From Bacteroidia bacterium (GTDB lineage Bacteria; Bacteroidota; Bacteroidia; Flavobacteriales; Flavobacteriaceae), in assembly GCA_030430385.1 (NCBI GenBank), contig JAUIFO010000011.1, forward strand, positions 82,999 through 146,998: a DNA stretch of 64,000 nt. The letters are read 5' to 3'. The position numbers were made by a program, and so were the translations under genes. Below the pieces are notes generated by a model. That model saw nothing but the letters and a program-made list of their open reading frames with translations. It was not told where the DNA came from and did no database searches. Of this stretch, positions 28,387 through 38,074 are shown in pieces; position 1 is the first letter of the stretch; the number at the start of each line of letters is the position of its first letter.

Positions 28387-31083
28387 ATGAAAGCAAGATA
28401 TACCTTCGCCCTGTTTTGTTTTATGTTTCAAATAGCCATTGCTCAAGTTGGAATTGGCACTACAAGTCCATCGGCAAGTTTAGACATTCAGTCTTCAAAC
28501 CAGTCTACACCTGCAAATACAGATGGGTTGTTAATTCCAAAAATAGATGAGTTTCCAGCCAGTAACCCTGGTGCTAATCAAGATGGTATGCTGGTGTACG
28601 CTTCTGGAAATGGGACACCAATTAAAGGTTTTTATTTTTGGGATAATACCACTGTCTCTTGGGTAAATGTAAAAGGTGTTGCAGTAGAAACAGATCCTAA
28701 AGTAGGAACTTTAGTTACTGGTTATCTGCCAAGATGGAATGGTGCAACTCTTGAAGATGGTGCAATTTTTAATTCAGCTACTAACGTAGGTATAGGAACG
28801 CTTAACCCTCAACGTTTGTTTGATGTACGTAGTGGTACAGGAACGGCAACACCAAATTGGATTTCGGGTGCTTTCGGGCCAACCAATAATGGTAATCGTA
28901 TAGTTATAGGTAATTTAAATGGGAATGCGACTATTGGATCTCATAATAGTGGGATTAATGCTTGGGCAGATTTATACCTGAATTCAGGAGGTCGCGTAGA
29001 GATTCCTCATATTGCAGACGCTTCTCATATACCAGATTCAGGGTCTTTAGAGATTGGTAATGCACTGCGTATTGATGATAATGAAATTATAACCAATTTA
29101 AATTCACCACTGTATTTTAATAATAATAACAATGGCGATGTCATTATTGATAATAATTCTCTAATGGTGGATGCTTCAGCCAATAAAGTTGGTATAGGTA
29201 CAGGAACTCCAGGTGCTATAATAACGAATTCAAAATTAGATGTTGTTGGTGGTCACGTAGCAGTATCAAACAATTTTGGTGTTTTATCTTTTAATAGCGC
29301 TAATAATAGTTATGGCGCAGGATTTGATACGACTACTACAGACGATTTGCATTTATATGCAGGAGGTGCTAATAGACTTATAGTTACAAATTCAGGAAAT
29401 GTCTCTGCGCCTAGTTTTAGCATGGAAGGAATATATACCACAGGAAATAAAGCCTTAATTACCAAAGAATACGCAGATGCCAATTATATTGATGCAACAT
29501 TTAGCGGTGATTATAACGATTTAACAAATTTACCAACATTGTTTGATGGAGATTACAATTCACTAACAAGTTTACCCACACTGTTTAGCGGCGACTATAA
29601 CGATTTAACGAACCAACCAACAATTACAAACCCAACAGGCTTGGAAGCTATAAACGAAGGCAATGGTATTGGTTGGCGGTTAATTGGTAGAAATCCTGCA
29701 AACTATGGAAATATAGGCTTAAATGCTACAGATTTAAGTAATAGTAATACCGGAAGAGGCGCTTTAGGTGAGGAATCATTTGCAGTGGGTTGGAATACTT
29801 TAGCTTTTGGAATACGTTCTTTGGCTTCAGGTCATGGTTCTCAAGCAAATGGAAATTATTCTTCAGTGCTTGGATACGGAGCAATTTCTATTGGTGATGC
29901 TTCTTTTTCAGCAGGTTATTTTACAAATGCAAATTCATTTGGAAGTATTGCGGTTGGTGCTAATAATATTGGAGTGGGTAGTTCGAATGGATGGAATCTA
30001 ACAGATTCAATATTCGAAATTGGAATTGGTGGGATTGCAGGACCTCGACAAAATGCGGTAACGGTACTTAAAAATGGTAACATTGGCATTGGCACTCATA
30101 CACCAGCAAATCGATTGGAAGTAACTGGAGGAAACATGCAGATAGATGGAGGAACATTGTTTGTAGATGCTAGTTCTAATAAAGTTGGTATAAGTACAAA
30201 TTCACCAGGTGCCATAATTACCAATTCAAAATTAGATGTTATTGGTGGGCATGTTGCTGTTTCTAACAACTATGGAGTGTTGTCTTTTAATAGTACAAAT
30301 ACTGGTATTGGTGCAGGATTTGATACAACCCCTAGTGATGGTTTAGATCTTTATGCAGGAGGAGCTAATAGAGTTAATGTTTTGCCTAATGGAGATTTTC
30401 AGGTAGATAATACTACCTTTAGGATAGATGCTACTAATAATAGAGTTGGTATTGGTACGAGCACACCAAGTACAATGTTGCATATATTTGGTTCTAATGA
30501 TGCAAGTTTAGCAAATGGTTCTGGGATAATGGTTGTAGGTGATGAATCGAGTTTAAATATAGTTTTTGATAGAAATGAAATTATGGCTAGAGATAACGGA
30601 GCCGCTTCACCTTTATATTTACAACAAAATGGTGGTGCTGTTTATGTTAATGGAGCCGTAGTACATGCTTCAGATAGGCGCTTAAAAACCAATATTGAAG
30701 ATTTAAATTATGGTTTAGCAGAAATTTTAAAGTTACAACCCAAGACATACTATTGGAAAAATAGACCGCAAAACAAAAAATCGCTTGGTTTAATTGCGCA
30801 AGACGTACAGCTTATTATTAATGAAGTAGTAACTCAGCAAGATAGCGAATCACAAACATTAGGTGTTAACTATACAGAGCTTATTCCGGTATTAATTAAC
30901 GCTACAAAGGAGCAACAAAAACGTATTGAAGCTTTACAAGCTGAAGTAGCGCGATTAAAAGATGAGAATGTTACTTTAAAATCTCAAGTATCAAAAGTGA
31001 TAGAATTAGAGCAAGACATGCTAAAATTAAAAGCCTTAATACTAACAACTGATAATGAAAATTCAATAACCAAGAACAGATGA
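28387..31083 (+). CDS. Tail-fibre-like surface protein with endosialidase chaperone
   Basis: The 898 residues start at the ATG at 28387. An in-frame ATG at 28318 would add 23 residues before the signal peptide and lies inside the inverted-repeat array, so I reject it. The signal peptide is MKARYTFALFCFMFQIAIAQ. Trimeric beta-structured head repeats of the form VGIGTSTP follow. A GDYNDLTNLPT repeat occurs at about residues 375-420, and a YadA-like left-handed segment lies near 470-530. The C-terminus is an intramolecular chaperone (Peptidase_S74: HASDRRLKTNIEDLNYGL, SLGLIAQDVQ) ending in a coiled coil. The Ser-Asp-Arg-Arg-Leu-Lys context matches the self-cleavage site. There is no T9SS tail. 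Confidence 0.88.
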   Translation: MKARYTFALFCFMFQIAIAQVGIGTTSPSASLDIQSSNQSTPANTDGLLIPKIDEFPASNPGANQDGMLVYASGNGTPIKGFYFWDNTTVSWVNVKGVAVETDPKVGTLVTGYLPRWNGATLEDGAIFNSATNVGIGTLNPQRLFDVRSGTGTATPNWISGAFGPTNNGNRIVIGNLNGNATIGSHNSGINAWADLYLNSGGRVEIPHIADASHIPDSGSLEIGNALRIDDNEIITNLNSPLYFNNNNNGDVIIDNNSLMVDASANKVGIGTGTPGAIITNSKLDVVGGHVAVSNNFGVLSFNSANNSYGAGFDTTTTDDLHLYAGGANRLIVTNSGNVSAPSFSMEGIYTTGNKALITKEYADANYIDATFSGDYNDLTNLPTLFDGDYNSLTSLPTLFSGDYNDLTNQPTITNPTGLEAINEGNGIGWRLIGRNPANYGNIGLNATDLSNSNTGRGALGEESFAVGWNTLAFGIRSLASGHGSQANGNYSSVLGYGAISIGDASFSAGYFTNANSFGSIAVGANNIGVGSSNGWNLTDSIFEIGIGGIAGPRQNAVTVLKNGNIGIGTHTPANRLEVTGGNMQIDGGTLFVDASSNKVGISTNSPGAIITNSKLDVIGGHVAVSNNYGVLSFNSTNTGIGAGFDTTPSDGLDLYAGGANRVNVLPNGDFQVDNTTFRIDATNNRVGIGTSTPSTMLHIFGSNDASLANGSGIMVVGDESSLNIVFDRNEIMARDNGAASPLYLQQNGGAVYVNGAVVHASDRRLKTNIEDLNYGLAEILKLQPKTYYWKNRPQNKKSLGLIAQDVQLIINEVVTQQDSESQTLGVNYTELIPVLINATKEQQKRIEALQAEVARLKDENVTLKSQVSKVIELEQDMLKLKALILTTDNENSITKNR
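29167..30396 (+). repeat. Internal 234-bp duplication in the tail-fibre gene
   Basis: Segments 29167-29400 and 30163-30396 have the same length and encode closely similar 78-residue modules that start VDAS and share PGAIITNSKLDV, GGHVAVSNN and LYAGGANR. The copies are separated by 762 bases of the gene. Confidence 0.85.
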
Positions 31084-31094
31084 AAGCTTAAATT

Positions 31095-31145
31095 CCTAAA
31101 TGGAAAGTGTCGTTACAAACGCATAAGTATTTGAATATAACTTAA
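31095..31145 (+). pseudogene. Second copy of the queE 3' end
   Basis: The first 45 bases encode 15 residues (PKWKVSLQTHKYLNI) identical to QueE residues 195-209 encoded at 24673-24717. They are followed by one Thr codon and an in-frame TAA. All nucleotide differences within those 15 codons that I can align are synonymous (TCA/TCG, CAG/CAA, TAC/TAT, CTA/TTG, ATT/ATA). There is no start codon, so it is not a gene. It lies 12 bases after the tail-fibre stop and just before a strong terminator. Confidence 0.85.
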
Positions 31146-31166
31146 TACTCAGTAAAAATAATCCAT

Positions 31167-31200
31167 AAAAAAAGCACTGCATTTGCAGTGCTTTTTTTTT
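31167..31200 (+). terminator. Bidirectional intrinsic terminator
   Basis: GCACTGCA pairs with TGCAGTGC around a 2-base centre, flanked by seven A on one side and nine T on the other. It serves the plus-strand genes to the left and the minus-strand DUF2911 gene to the right. Confidence 0.9.
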
Positions 31201-31212
31201 ATATAAGAATTT

Positions 31213-31770
31213 TTATTCAGGGACACTTTTAAATGGTATCTCAAGTCTAACAGTTCCCCAGCCAAGGTGCATTGTAGCGCCTTCTTCAGCTTCTCTAAAT
31301 GTAATTGAAAAAGCCTCTAAAGTATCTTTGTCGGAAGTTGCTGGAATTGAAAATCTGGCAATATCATTTTTCTTATTATAAAAGTAACTTCCCCAAACAT
31401 TAAGATCAGAACTAATAATACCAGTCCATTCTTCTTTTCCAGGAATAAGATAAAATGTGTAGGTTCCAGCTTCAACTCTTGCCTCCTTACCAACAATCAT
31501 TGGTTCATATAAAGTGATTTCAGCAGCTTCATTAGCTCCAGTGCGCCAAACTTCTCCTTCAGGGGCAAGTTTTTCTAATGAACGACCATTTAGTTGAGGT
31601 CTACTGTATATGATCTTTATTTTTTTGTTAGACTCTTTATAACTCGTAGGAAATGCTGCCGCATCCATCGGACTTTTATCCATTCGAGGAAAGTCTTGAG
31701 CATTGATGTTCAACGTTAATAGCATTGTAAATGCTAACATAAGCGATGAAATAAGTGTTGTTTTTTTCAT
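31213..31770 (-). CDS. Secreted DUF2911 protein
   Basis: The protein has 185 residues with a signal peptide ending near LNINAQ (residue 24). The mature domain has the DUF2911 pattern: IKIIYSRPQLNGRSLEKLAP, GEVWRTGANEAAEITLYEP, GTYTFYLIPGKEEWTGIIS and LGWGTVRLEIPF. The function of this family, common in Bacteroidota, is unknown; it is predicted periplasmic or secreted. The gene stands alone between a terminator and the YCF48-like gene. Confidence 0.85.
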   Translation of the reverse strand: MKKTTLISSLMLAFTMLLTLNINAQDFPRMDKSPMDAAAFPTSYKESNKKIKIIYSRPQLNGRSLEKLAPEGEVWRTGANEAAEITLYEPMIVGKEARVEAGTYTFYLIPGKEEWTGIISSDLNVWGSYFYNKKNDIARFSIPATSDKDTLEAFSITFREAEEGATMHLGWGTVRLEIPFKSVPE

Positions 31771-31842
31771 AATTATGATTTTATAGTGTTGTTTATTGAT
31801 TTTGATTAGTCGAAAAGTATGCTAAAGTTTACAATTAATGAT

Positions 31843-33114
31843 TTATTTTTTGATAACCTTAACAGAAGATCGACCTGAGTTATTATGTAGGTCTAAAAAA
31901 TAAGTTCCTGAAGCTAAGTCTGAGATGTTAAAGCTGTAGGTTTTAGTAGCTTTCTGAAGGATGATATCTCTAGATAGTCTTTTTATAAATTTTCCATTAC
32001 TGTCATAAAGCTCAATAAGGATATTATCATCACTAGGAAAATTGATTGTAAAAGATAATGTAGTTTCAATAGGATTTTTAGCTATAGATATATCAAGTTT
32101 ATCTTCAGTAAATGTAGATTCCTCAACACCTAAGGTGTCTTCTGTAAATTTATATATAGTAGTTCCAGATGCAAAAGCTAAATTGGCATTAATAATAAAA
32201 AATTTATTGAGATTGTTTCCAACATTCAAATTGGTCCATGTTTGTCCACCATCTAAAGTTTCATAAACTCCTGTGGTGTGTCCACCCATCCATCCTCGAG
32301 TTTCAGATATAAAACCAACAGCTTGAATGTCGGTTTCTGGAGCATCAAGACTAGTCCAATTCACACCACCATCATTAGATTTGATAAGCTGACCTGGATT
32401 TGCACCAACAGAAGACACAGAACCAAATAGGATGTCATTATTATTTGGTAACAATTGTAGCTTCCAAACATATTCTCCAGGAATATTTGTATTGTAGATT
32501 TCTGTCCATGTTAAACCACCGTCAGTAGTTTTTAAAATCAAGCCTCCGTTAGTATTTCTGCCAGCCGTAAAGCCAGTCATCTCATCAATAAATAGTACTT
32601 CTACAAGTGCAGTAGCATAGCTCGACATGTCTATAAATGACCAAGTTGTACCACTATCAGTTGATTTTATAATGTGTGCAGGAGAAAAATAGGCACCACA
32701 GCCATAAATGGTAGAAGCTCCTACAGCATCTATACCACAAATAGCATTTGGGTTTGGGCTTATACCTGTGACTTCAGACCAATTAGTACCACCATCAGTA
32801 GTTTTGAAAAATGTGCCATTAAGTGTGCCAATAAACCCAATGTTATTATTTAAAAACTCAACATTTCTAAAATAGTAGTTTCCAGGAATATCAGCTTCAT
32901 TAAGTTGTTCGGTCCAAGTTAAGCCACCATCTGTAGTCTTGTAAATACTGGCATAAAATCCATTTGCTGCCCAACCTGTTGTTTCATCAATAAAAAATAC
33001 ATCATCAAAACGTTGCCCATTTGGGTTTGAGATAATATTTGGTGCAACTTGCCATGTTGGTTGAGCACTGATGTTAAGGAAGGCTATTAATATTAAAAAT
33101 TGAAAGATTTTCAT
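31843..33114 (-). CDS. Secreted YCF48-like beta-propeller with T9SS tail
   Basis: The protein has 423 residues with a signal peptide (to about NISAQ). Six to seven repeats of the form IYKTTDGGLTWTEQ and GWMGGHTTGVYETLDGGQTW are typical of YCF48/BNR propellers. In plants and cyanobacteria YCF48 assists photosystem II assembly; in flavobacteria these are secreted proteins of unknown role. The C-terminus has a T9SS sorting domain with IELYDSNGKFIKRLSRDI and DLASGTYFLDLHN. It therefore probably leaves the cell through T9SS. Confidence 0.85.
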   Translation of the reverse strand: MKIFQFLILIAFLNISAQPTWQVAPNIISNPNGQRFDDVFFIDETTGWAANGFYASIYKTTDGGLTWTEQLNEADIPGNYYFRNVEFLNNNIGFIGTLNGTFFKTTDGGTNWSEVTGISPNPNAICGIDAVGASTIYGCGAYFSPAHIIKSTDSGTTWSFIDMSSYATALVEVLFIDEMTGFTAGRNTNGGLILKTTDGGLTWTEIYNTNIPGEYVWKLQLLPNNNDILFGSVSSVGANPGQLIKSNDGGVNWTSLDAPETDIQAVGFISETRGWMGGHTTGVYETLDGGQTWTNLNVGNNLNKFFIINANLAFASGTTIYKFTEDTLGVEESTFTEDKLDISIAKNPIETTLSFTINFPSDDNILIELYDSNGKFIKRLSRDIILQKATKTYSFNISDLASGTYFLDLHNNSGRSSVKVIKK

Positions 33115-33290
33115 AGCTGAGGTTTCAGATTGTAAAGTTACAAATATGTTTTGGGAGTTATTTGTTTAAAAAAGTGTAAAATTTGATTCTATATGTTTCA
33201 AATTGTAATCAAAACATAAAAAAAGGTTTTAATTAATAATATTAGGAGTCATATTTGTTGTCTAAACTAAGAATAACAAAAAATTGAATT

Positions 33291-34964
33291 ATGTGTGGAA
33301 TTGTATGTGCATTTGATATAAAAGAGTCTTCAGAAAAATTAAGACCACAACTCTTAGAGATGGCAAAAAAAATTCGTCATCGTGGTCCAGATTGGAGTGG
33401 AATATTTAGTAATGAAAAAGCTATAATGGCTCATGAGCGTTTAGCTATTGTTGATCCTGCTTCAGGAAAGCAACCCTTGTTCACTAAAGATAAATCTTTA
33501 GTATTGGCTGCAAATGGAGAAATATATAATCATCGTGAGTTGAGACGTCAATTTTCAAATTTTGACTTTCAAACGAAAAGTGATTGTGAAGTCATATTAG
33601 CATTATACAAGGAAAAAGGTGTAGATTTTGTAGATGAGTTAAATGGAATTTTTGGTTTTGCAATTTATGATGTTGAAAAGGACGACTATTTTATTGCAAG
33701 AGATCATATGGGAATCATACCATTGTATATTGGTTGGGATCAAAACGGAACATTTTATGTAGCATCTGAGCTAAAAGCCCTAGAAGGTATATGTTCTAAA
33801 ATTGAATTGTTTCCACCTGGACATTATATGAGTAGTAACGATGGTGAATTTGTGCAATGGTACAAACGCGATTGGGAAGATTATGATGCAGTAAAAGAGA
33901 ACAAAACTGAAATAGCAGAGTTAAGACAAGCTCTGGAAGATGCTGTACACAGACAATTAATGAGTGATGTGCCTTATGGTGTATTATTATCTGGTGGATT
34001 AGATTCTTCAATAACATCTGCCATCGCAAAAAAATATGCCGAGCGTCGTATAGAAGCCGATGATAAAGAACAGGCTTGGTGGCCACAATTACACAGTTTT
34101 TCTGTCGGACTTGAAGGGTCTCCAGATTTGGCCGCAGCTCAAAAAGTTGCAGATCATATTGGTACAGTGCATCATGAAATAAAATTTACCATCCAAGAAG
34201 GATTAGATGCTATTCGCGATGTAATATACAATCTTGAAACCTATGATATTACAACAATTCGAGCGAGTACACCAATGTACTTAATGGCAAGAGTTATTAA
34301 ATCTATGGGAATTAAGATGGTGCTCTCTGGAGAAGGCGCCGATGAATTGTTTGGAGGCTATCTCTATTTTCATAGGGCACCAAGCGCAAAAGAGTTTCAC
34401 GAAGAAACAGTTAGAAAATTAAGCAAATTACACATGTACGATTGCTTGAGAGCAAACAAAAGTTTAGCGGCTTGGGGAATAGAAGGTCGTGTGCCTTTTT
34501 TAGATAAGGAATTTATGGATGTTGCCATGAGAATCAATCCTAAAGATAAAATGATTAATGGAGAGCGTATGGAAAAATGGGTATTGCGAAAAGCTTTTGA
34601 AGATATGCTACCCGAATCTGTGGCTTGGAGACAAAAAGAGCAATTTAGTGATGGTGTTGGATACAGTTGGATAGATACCTTAAAGGAGATTGTTGAAGTT
34701 GAAGTGAGTGATGAGCAATTGGCAAATGCACATTTTAGGTTTCCAATTCAAACACCTCAGAATAAAGAAGAATATTACTACAGAACTATATTTACTGAAC
34801 ATTTTTCAAGCGATGCTGCAGCAATGAGCGTTCCTCAAGAACCTAGTGTTGCTTGTAGTACAAAGATTGCATTAGAATGGGATGAGGCATTTAAAAACAT
34901 GAATGATCCATCTGGAAGAGCAGTGGCTAAAGTTCACGATGATGCCTATGAAAAGGTGTCTTAG
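33291..34964 (+). CDS. asnB: Asparagine synthase B, glutamine-hydrolysing
   Basis: The 557-residue enzyme makes asparagine from aspartate, glutamine and ATP. The start MCGIVCAFD exposes the nucleophilic Cys2 of the class II glutaminase. RHRGPDWSGI, HERLAIVDP and AANGEIYNHREL are glutaminase motifs. The synthetase domain has the PP-loop SGGLDSSITSAIA (about residues 235-247) and SGEGADELFGGY (about 346-357). Length and motifs fit the bacterial AsnB family. The gene is monocistronic, with an intergenic start and its own terminator. Confidence 0.96.
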   Translation: MCGIVCAFDIKESSEKLRPQLLEMAKKIRHRGPDWSGIFSNEKAIMAHERLAIVDPASGKQPLFTKDKSLVLAANGEIYNHRELRRQFSNFDFQTKSDCEVILALYKEKGVDFVDELNGIFGFAIYDVEKDDYFIARDHMGIIPLYIGWDQNGTFYVASELKALEGICSKIELFPPGHYMSSNDGEFVQWYKRDWEDYDAVKENKTEIAELRQALEDAVHRQLMSDVPYGVLLSGGLDSSITSAIAKKYAERRIEADDKEQAWWPQLHSFSVGLEGSPDLAAAQKVADHIGTVHHEIKFTIQEGLDAIRDVIYNLETYDITTIRASTPMYLMARVIKSMGIKMVLSGEGADELFGGYLYFHRAPSAKEFHEETVRKLSKLHMYDCLRANKSLAAWGIEGRVPFLDKEFMDVAMRINPKDKMINGERMEKWVLRKAFEDMLPESVAWRQKEQFSDGVGYSWIDTLKEIVEVEVSDEQLANAHFRFPIQTPQNKEEYYYRTIFTEHFSSDAAAMSVPQEPSVACSTKIALEWDEAFKNMNDPSGRAVAKVHDDAYEKVS

Positions 34965-34994
34965 TAATATTGTTAATTATTAGTTTAGATGAGA

Positions 34995-35019
34995 ATCCCG
35001 CTTTTTGCGGGATTTTTTT
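34995..35019 (+). terminator. asnB terminator
   Basis: ATCCCGC pairs with GCGGGAT around a 5-T loop, followed by seven T. The same hairpin sequence is found again at 37913-37937. Confidence 0.85.
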
Positions 35020-35102
35020 GTGCAACAAAATACGACTTATGCCGTATGTTCTAGTATTCGTTTCAAAAGTAAATTGCACAAATAATTATTAATTCAATGC
35101 TT

Positions 35103-37886
35103 ATGAAACGAATATTACATTTTTTATATGTTATTCCAATGTTGTTTTTTGGACAAGCCACACTTGTTCAGGATATAAATCAAGGAAATGGAAGTAGTAA
35201 TCCATCAAATAAAATAGTATTTAATGGAGAGGCTTATTTTGCAGCTTACAGTGAAACATTTGGTACAGAATTATGGAAAACCGATGGTACTGAAGCTGGA
35301 ACCGTTATGGTAAAAGATATTGTTGTAGGTGAAGGAAGTGCTTTTACTTCAGAGTTTAAAGTACACGAGCTTAATGGGGAATTACTCTTTTTTGTACAAA
35401 CGAGCTTTAATGAACATGATTTATGGAAAACCGATGGTACAGAAGCTGGAACGGTTATGGTGAAAGATTTACCAAGTGGAAATTTATTGATGCATACCGA
35501 TATTAATGGTGCTTTATTATTTAGTATTGGAAATGATCTTTGGAAATCTGATGCTACTGAATCTGGTACAAATGTCATTACAAATAGAGCTATTTTTGGC
35601 AATCGATATGTCAAGCATAACAATGTTATTTACTATTCGGGTTATGGTACAAATTCACAAGGAAATGAGCTCTTTAAAACTGATGGAACTGCTGCTGGCA
35701 CAGTATTAGTGAAAGATATACGACCAGGTTCAAGTAACTCGTTTCCAACAAACTTTGGTGAAGCTAATGGCATTATATTTTTTACAGCTAATGATGGTGC
35801 CAATGGCAATGAATTATGGAAAACAGATGGCACTGAAGTTGGAACCGAAATGATAAAAGATATTTCGCCAGGATCAACAAATTCATTTACCTATGAAAAT
35901 CCTAATGAAAGCTTCAATAACGAATACTTTATCCATTTTAATACCGAATTATGGAAATCTGATGGTACTGAAGCTGGAACAGTTCAAGTTAAAGATGTTG
36001 GTTATGTTAAGGGCTTGCGTGTTTTCAATAATAAATTACACGTATTCAATTTTGATACGACGTTTTGGGAAAGTGATGGCACTACTGCTGGTACTAATGA
36101 GGTTGTTACAGATTGTGAAGAGTTTTTTCACTTTGGAACTACACAACAAGCTGTTGTTGGCAATGAATACTATTTTCAAGGTCGAAATGAATGTCATTAT
36201 CAGTTATGGAAAACCGATGGTACTGCGCAAGGAACTGTCATGGTAAAAGCAATACTTCCAGTTTGGGATGATGGACATATTCAACACATCATAGATTTTA
36301 ACGGACAAGCACTTTTAACTGCTAATGATGGTACTTGGCATGGTAATGAACTATGGATTAGCGATGGCTCGTCTTCTGGAACCGTTATGCTAAAAGATAT
36401 CAATCCAACAGGCAATTCAGCGTCCAGTCCAAATGACTTTTTTGATTTTAATGGAACACTAATTTTTTCTGCAGATAATGGAGAAAATGGAAGAGAGTTA
36501 TGGAAAAAGGAAGGTAGTGGAACTACAATGATTAAAGATATTAATGAAGGAAATCTGTTTGGAGATCCTAAAGGGTTTATTATGTTTAATAATGAAGTTT
36601 ATTTTAAGGCGACTACAAAATTGAATGGTACCGAATTGTGGAAAACAGATGGAACAGAAGCAGGAACTGTAATGGTAAAAGACATCAATCCTAATGGTGA
36701 AAACGGATTGTTCAATACTGGAAATTTTGTAGAACTAAACGGTAAACTTTATTTCTATGCCAATAATGGTGTTGATGGATTTGAATTATGGGAAAGTGAT
36801 GGAACAGAAGCAGGAACTGTAATGGTTAAAGATATCAATATTGGTCCAGAGAATAGTATTAGAAATGGTGAGTTGATTGTGTTTAATAATAAAATACTAT
36901 TTAACGCACGAGATACAAGTAATGACTATGAGCTTTGGGAAAGTGATGGAACTGAAACAGGTACTGTATTGTTAAAAGACCTCAATACCAATAGTAGTGG
37001 AAGTCCAGATACCTTTGTTCATTTTAATAATGCAATTTATTTCAAAGGGAATACAACATCTGGAAGCAATGTAATTTGGAAAACCGATGGAACTTCCGCT
37101 GGAACAGTTACTGTAAGTGGATCACCATCTTATCCAAATAATCTCACTGTTTCTGGGAGTAGCCTGTATTTTACTGGTGGTACAGATTTATGGCGTACCG
37201 ATGGTGTCTCTTTATGGAGTTTAATAGATGGTTATCCTTCAGCCTTAACAGATCATAATGGAACTTTATTTTTTAGAACCAATAGTGGTTCAATTGGTTA
37301 CGAATTGTGGAAGACTGATGGTACAGTTTCAGGAACAACTTTAGTTAAGGATATTAATACAGATGCAAACCAAAGTAGTAATATTAGTGAAATGGTTAGC
37401 TACGGAAGCTATATTTACTTTGGAGCTGGTAATAATAGTCAGAATAAAGAATTATGGCGATCAGATGGTACCGAAGCTGGTACAGTTTTATATCAAGATA
37501 TAAATCCGTCAACAGAGCAGTTTGGTAATGGTAGTGATCCTAAAAACTTTTTTGTTCAAGATGATACACTTTATTTTTCAGCCAATGATGGAGTTACCAA
37601 TATTGAGCTTTGGGAATTAATTGATGATAATTTAGGTTTAGAAGATCAATCTTTAACACAAAAAGTAAGGCTATATCCTAATCCAACTAATGATAATTTT
37701 ACAATAAAAGTTTCAGGCAGTCTTAACTGTGATATTGAGATTTATGATATTATGGGTAATCGTATGTTTGGTTATTCTAAACAGAACAATAACACATTTG
37801 ATGTTTCAAATTTGTCTACAGGACTCTATATGGTTACTATCAAAACACAAACATCCACACAAGTGATTAAACTCATTAAGCGATAA
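35103..37886 (+). CDS. ELWxxDGTxxGT-repeat surface protein with T9SS tail
   Basis: The 927 residues start at the ATG at 35103 (MKRILHFLYVIPMLFFGQ signal peptide); an ATG at 35097 would add two residues. The body has about 17 copies of a motif such as ELWKTDGTEAGTVMVKDI, spaced about 45-55 residues, which form a propeller- or hyalin-like repeat structure. Variants such as ELWESDGTETGT show drift. The C-terminus LYPNPTNDNFTI and LSTGLYMVTIKT mark a T9SS sorting domain. This repeat family is frequent in marine flavobacteria; its ligand is unknown. Confidence 0.9.
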   Translation: MKRILHFLYVIPMLFFGQATLVQDINQGNGSSNPSNKIVFNGEAYFAAYSETFGTELWKTDGTEAGTVMVKDIVVGEGSAFTSEFKVHELNGELLFFVQTSFNEHDLWKTDGTEAGTVMVKDLPSGNLLMHTDINGALLFSIGNDLWKSDATESGTNVITNRAIFGNRYVKHNNVIYYSGYGTNSQGNELFKTDGTAAGTVLVKDIRPGSSNSFPTNFGEANGIIFFTANDGANGNELWKTDGTEVGTEMIKDISPGSTNSFTYENPNESFNNEYFIHFNTELWKSDGTEAGTVQVKDVGYVKGLRVFNNKLHVFNFDTTFWESDGTTAGTNEVVTDCEEFFHFGTTQQAVVGNEYYFQGRNECHYQLWKTDGTAQGTVMVKAILPVWDDGHIQHIIDFNGQALLTANDGTWHGNELWISDGSSSGTVMLKDINPTGNSASSPNDFFDFNGTLIFSADNGENGRELWKKEGSGTTMIKDINEGNLFGDPKGFIMFNNEVYFKATTKLNGTELWKTDGTEAGTVMVKDINPNGENGLFNTGNFVELNGKLYFYANNGVDGFELWESDGTEAGTVMVKDINIGPENSIRNGELIVFNNKILFNARDTSNDYELWESDGTETGTVLLKDLNTNSSGSPDTFVHFNNAIYFKGNTTSGSNVIWKTDGTSAGTVTVSGSPSYPNNLTVSGSSLYFTGGTDLWRTDGVSLWSLIDGYPSALTDHNGTLFFRTNSGSIGYELWKTDGTVSGTTLVKDINTDANQSSNISEMVSYGSYIYFGAGNNSQNKELWRSDGTEAGTVLYQDINPSTEQFGNGSDPKNFFVQDDTLYFSANDGVTNIELWELIDDNLGLEDQSLTQKVRLYPNPTNDNFTIKVSGSLNCDIEIYDIMGNRMFGYSKQNNNTFDVSNLSTGLYMVTIKTQTSTQVIKLIKR

Positions 37887-37912
37887 TTCAACATAATTAT
37901 AGTGTATTTTAA

Positions 37913-37937
37913 ATCCCGCTTTTTGCGGGATTTTTAG
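37913..37937 (+). terminator. Terminator of the ELWxxDGT repeat gene
   Basis: ATCCCGC pairs with GCGGGAT with a 5-T loop and a T tail, the same hairpin core as the asnB terminator at 34995-35019. Confidence 0.8.
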
Positions 37938-38074
37938 TTTTAGCTTAAAGCAATATATTTGTGAATGAACTAGAAAAAGCCTTTAAAACAGTAAGATGAC
38001 AGATTGGTGACACTTAAATGTCGCCTTAAAAACCAAGATTGTACTGTAGATTTGCACCAACAAAATGATACAAA

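Noticed and set aside
24724..31094. Prophage interpretation of the tail-fibre region
   Set aside because: The fibre has a signal peptide and there are no capsid, terminase, portal, lysis or integrase genes, so it is a cell-surface protein and not a phage.
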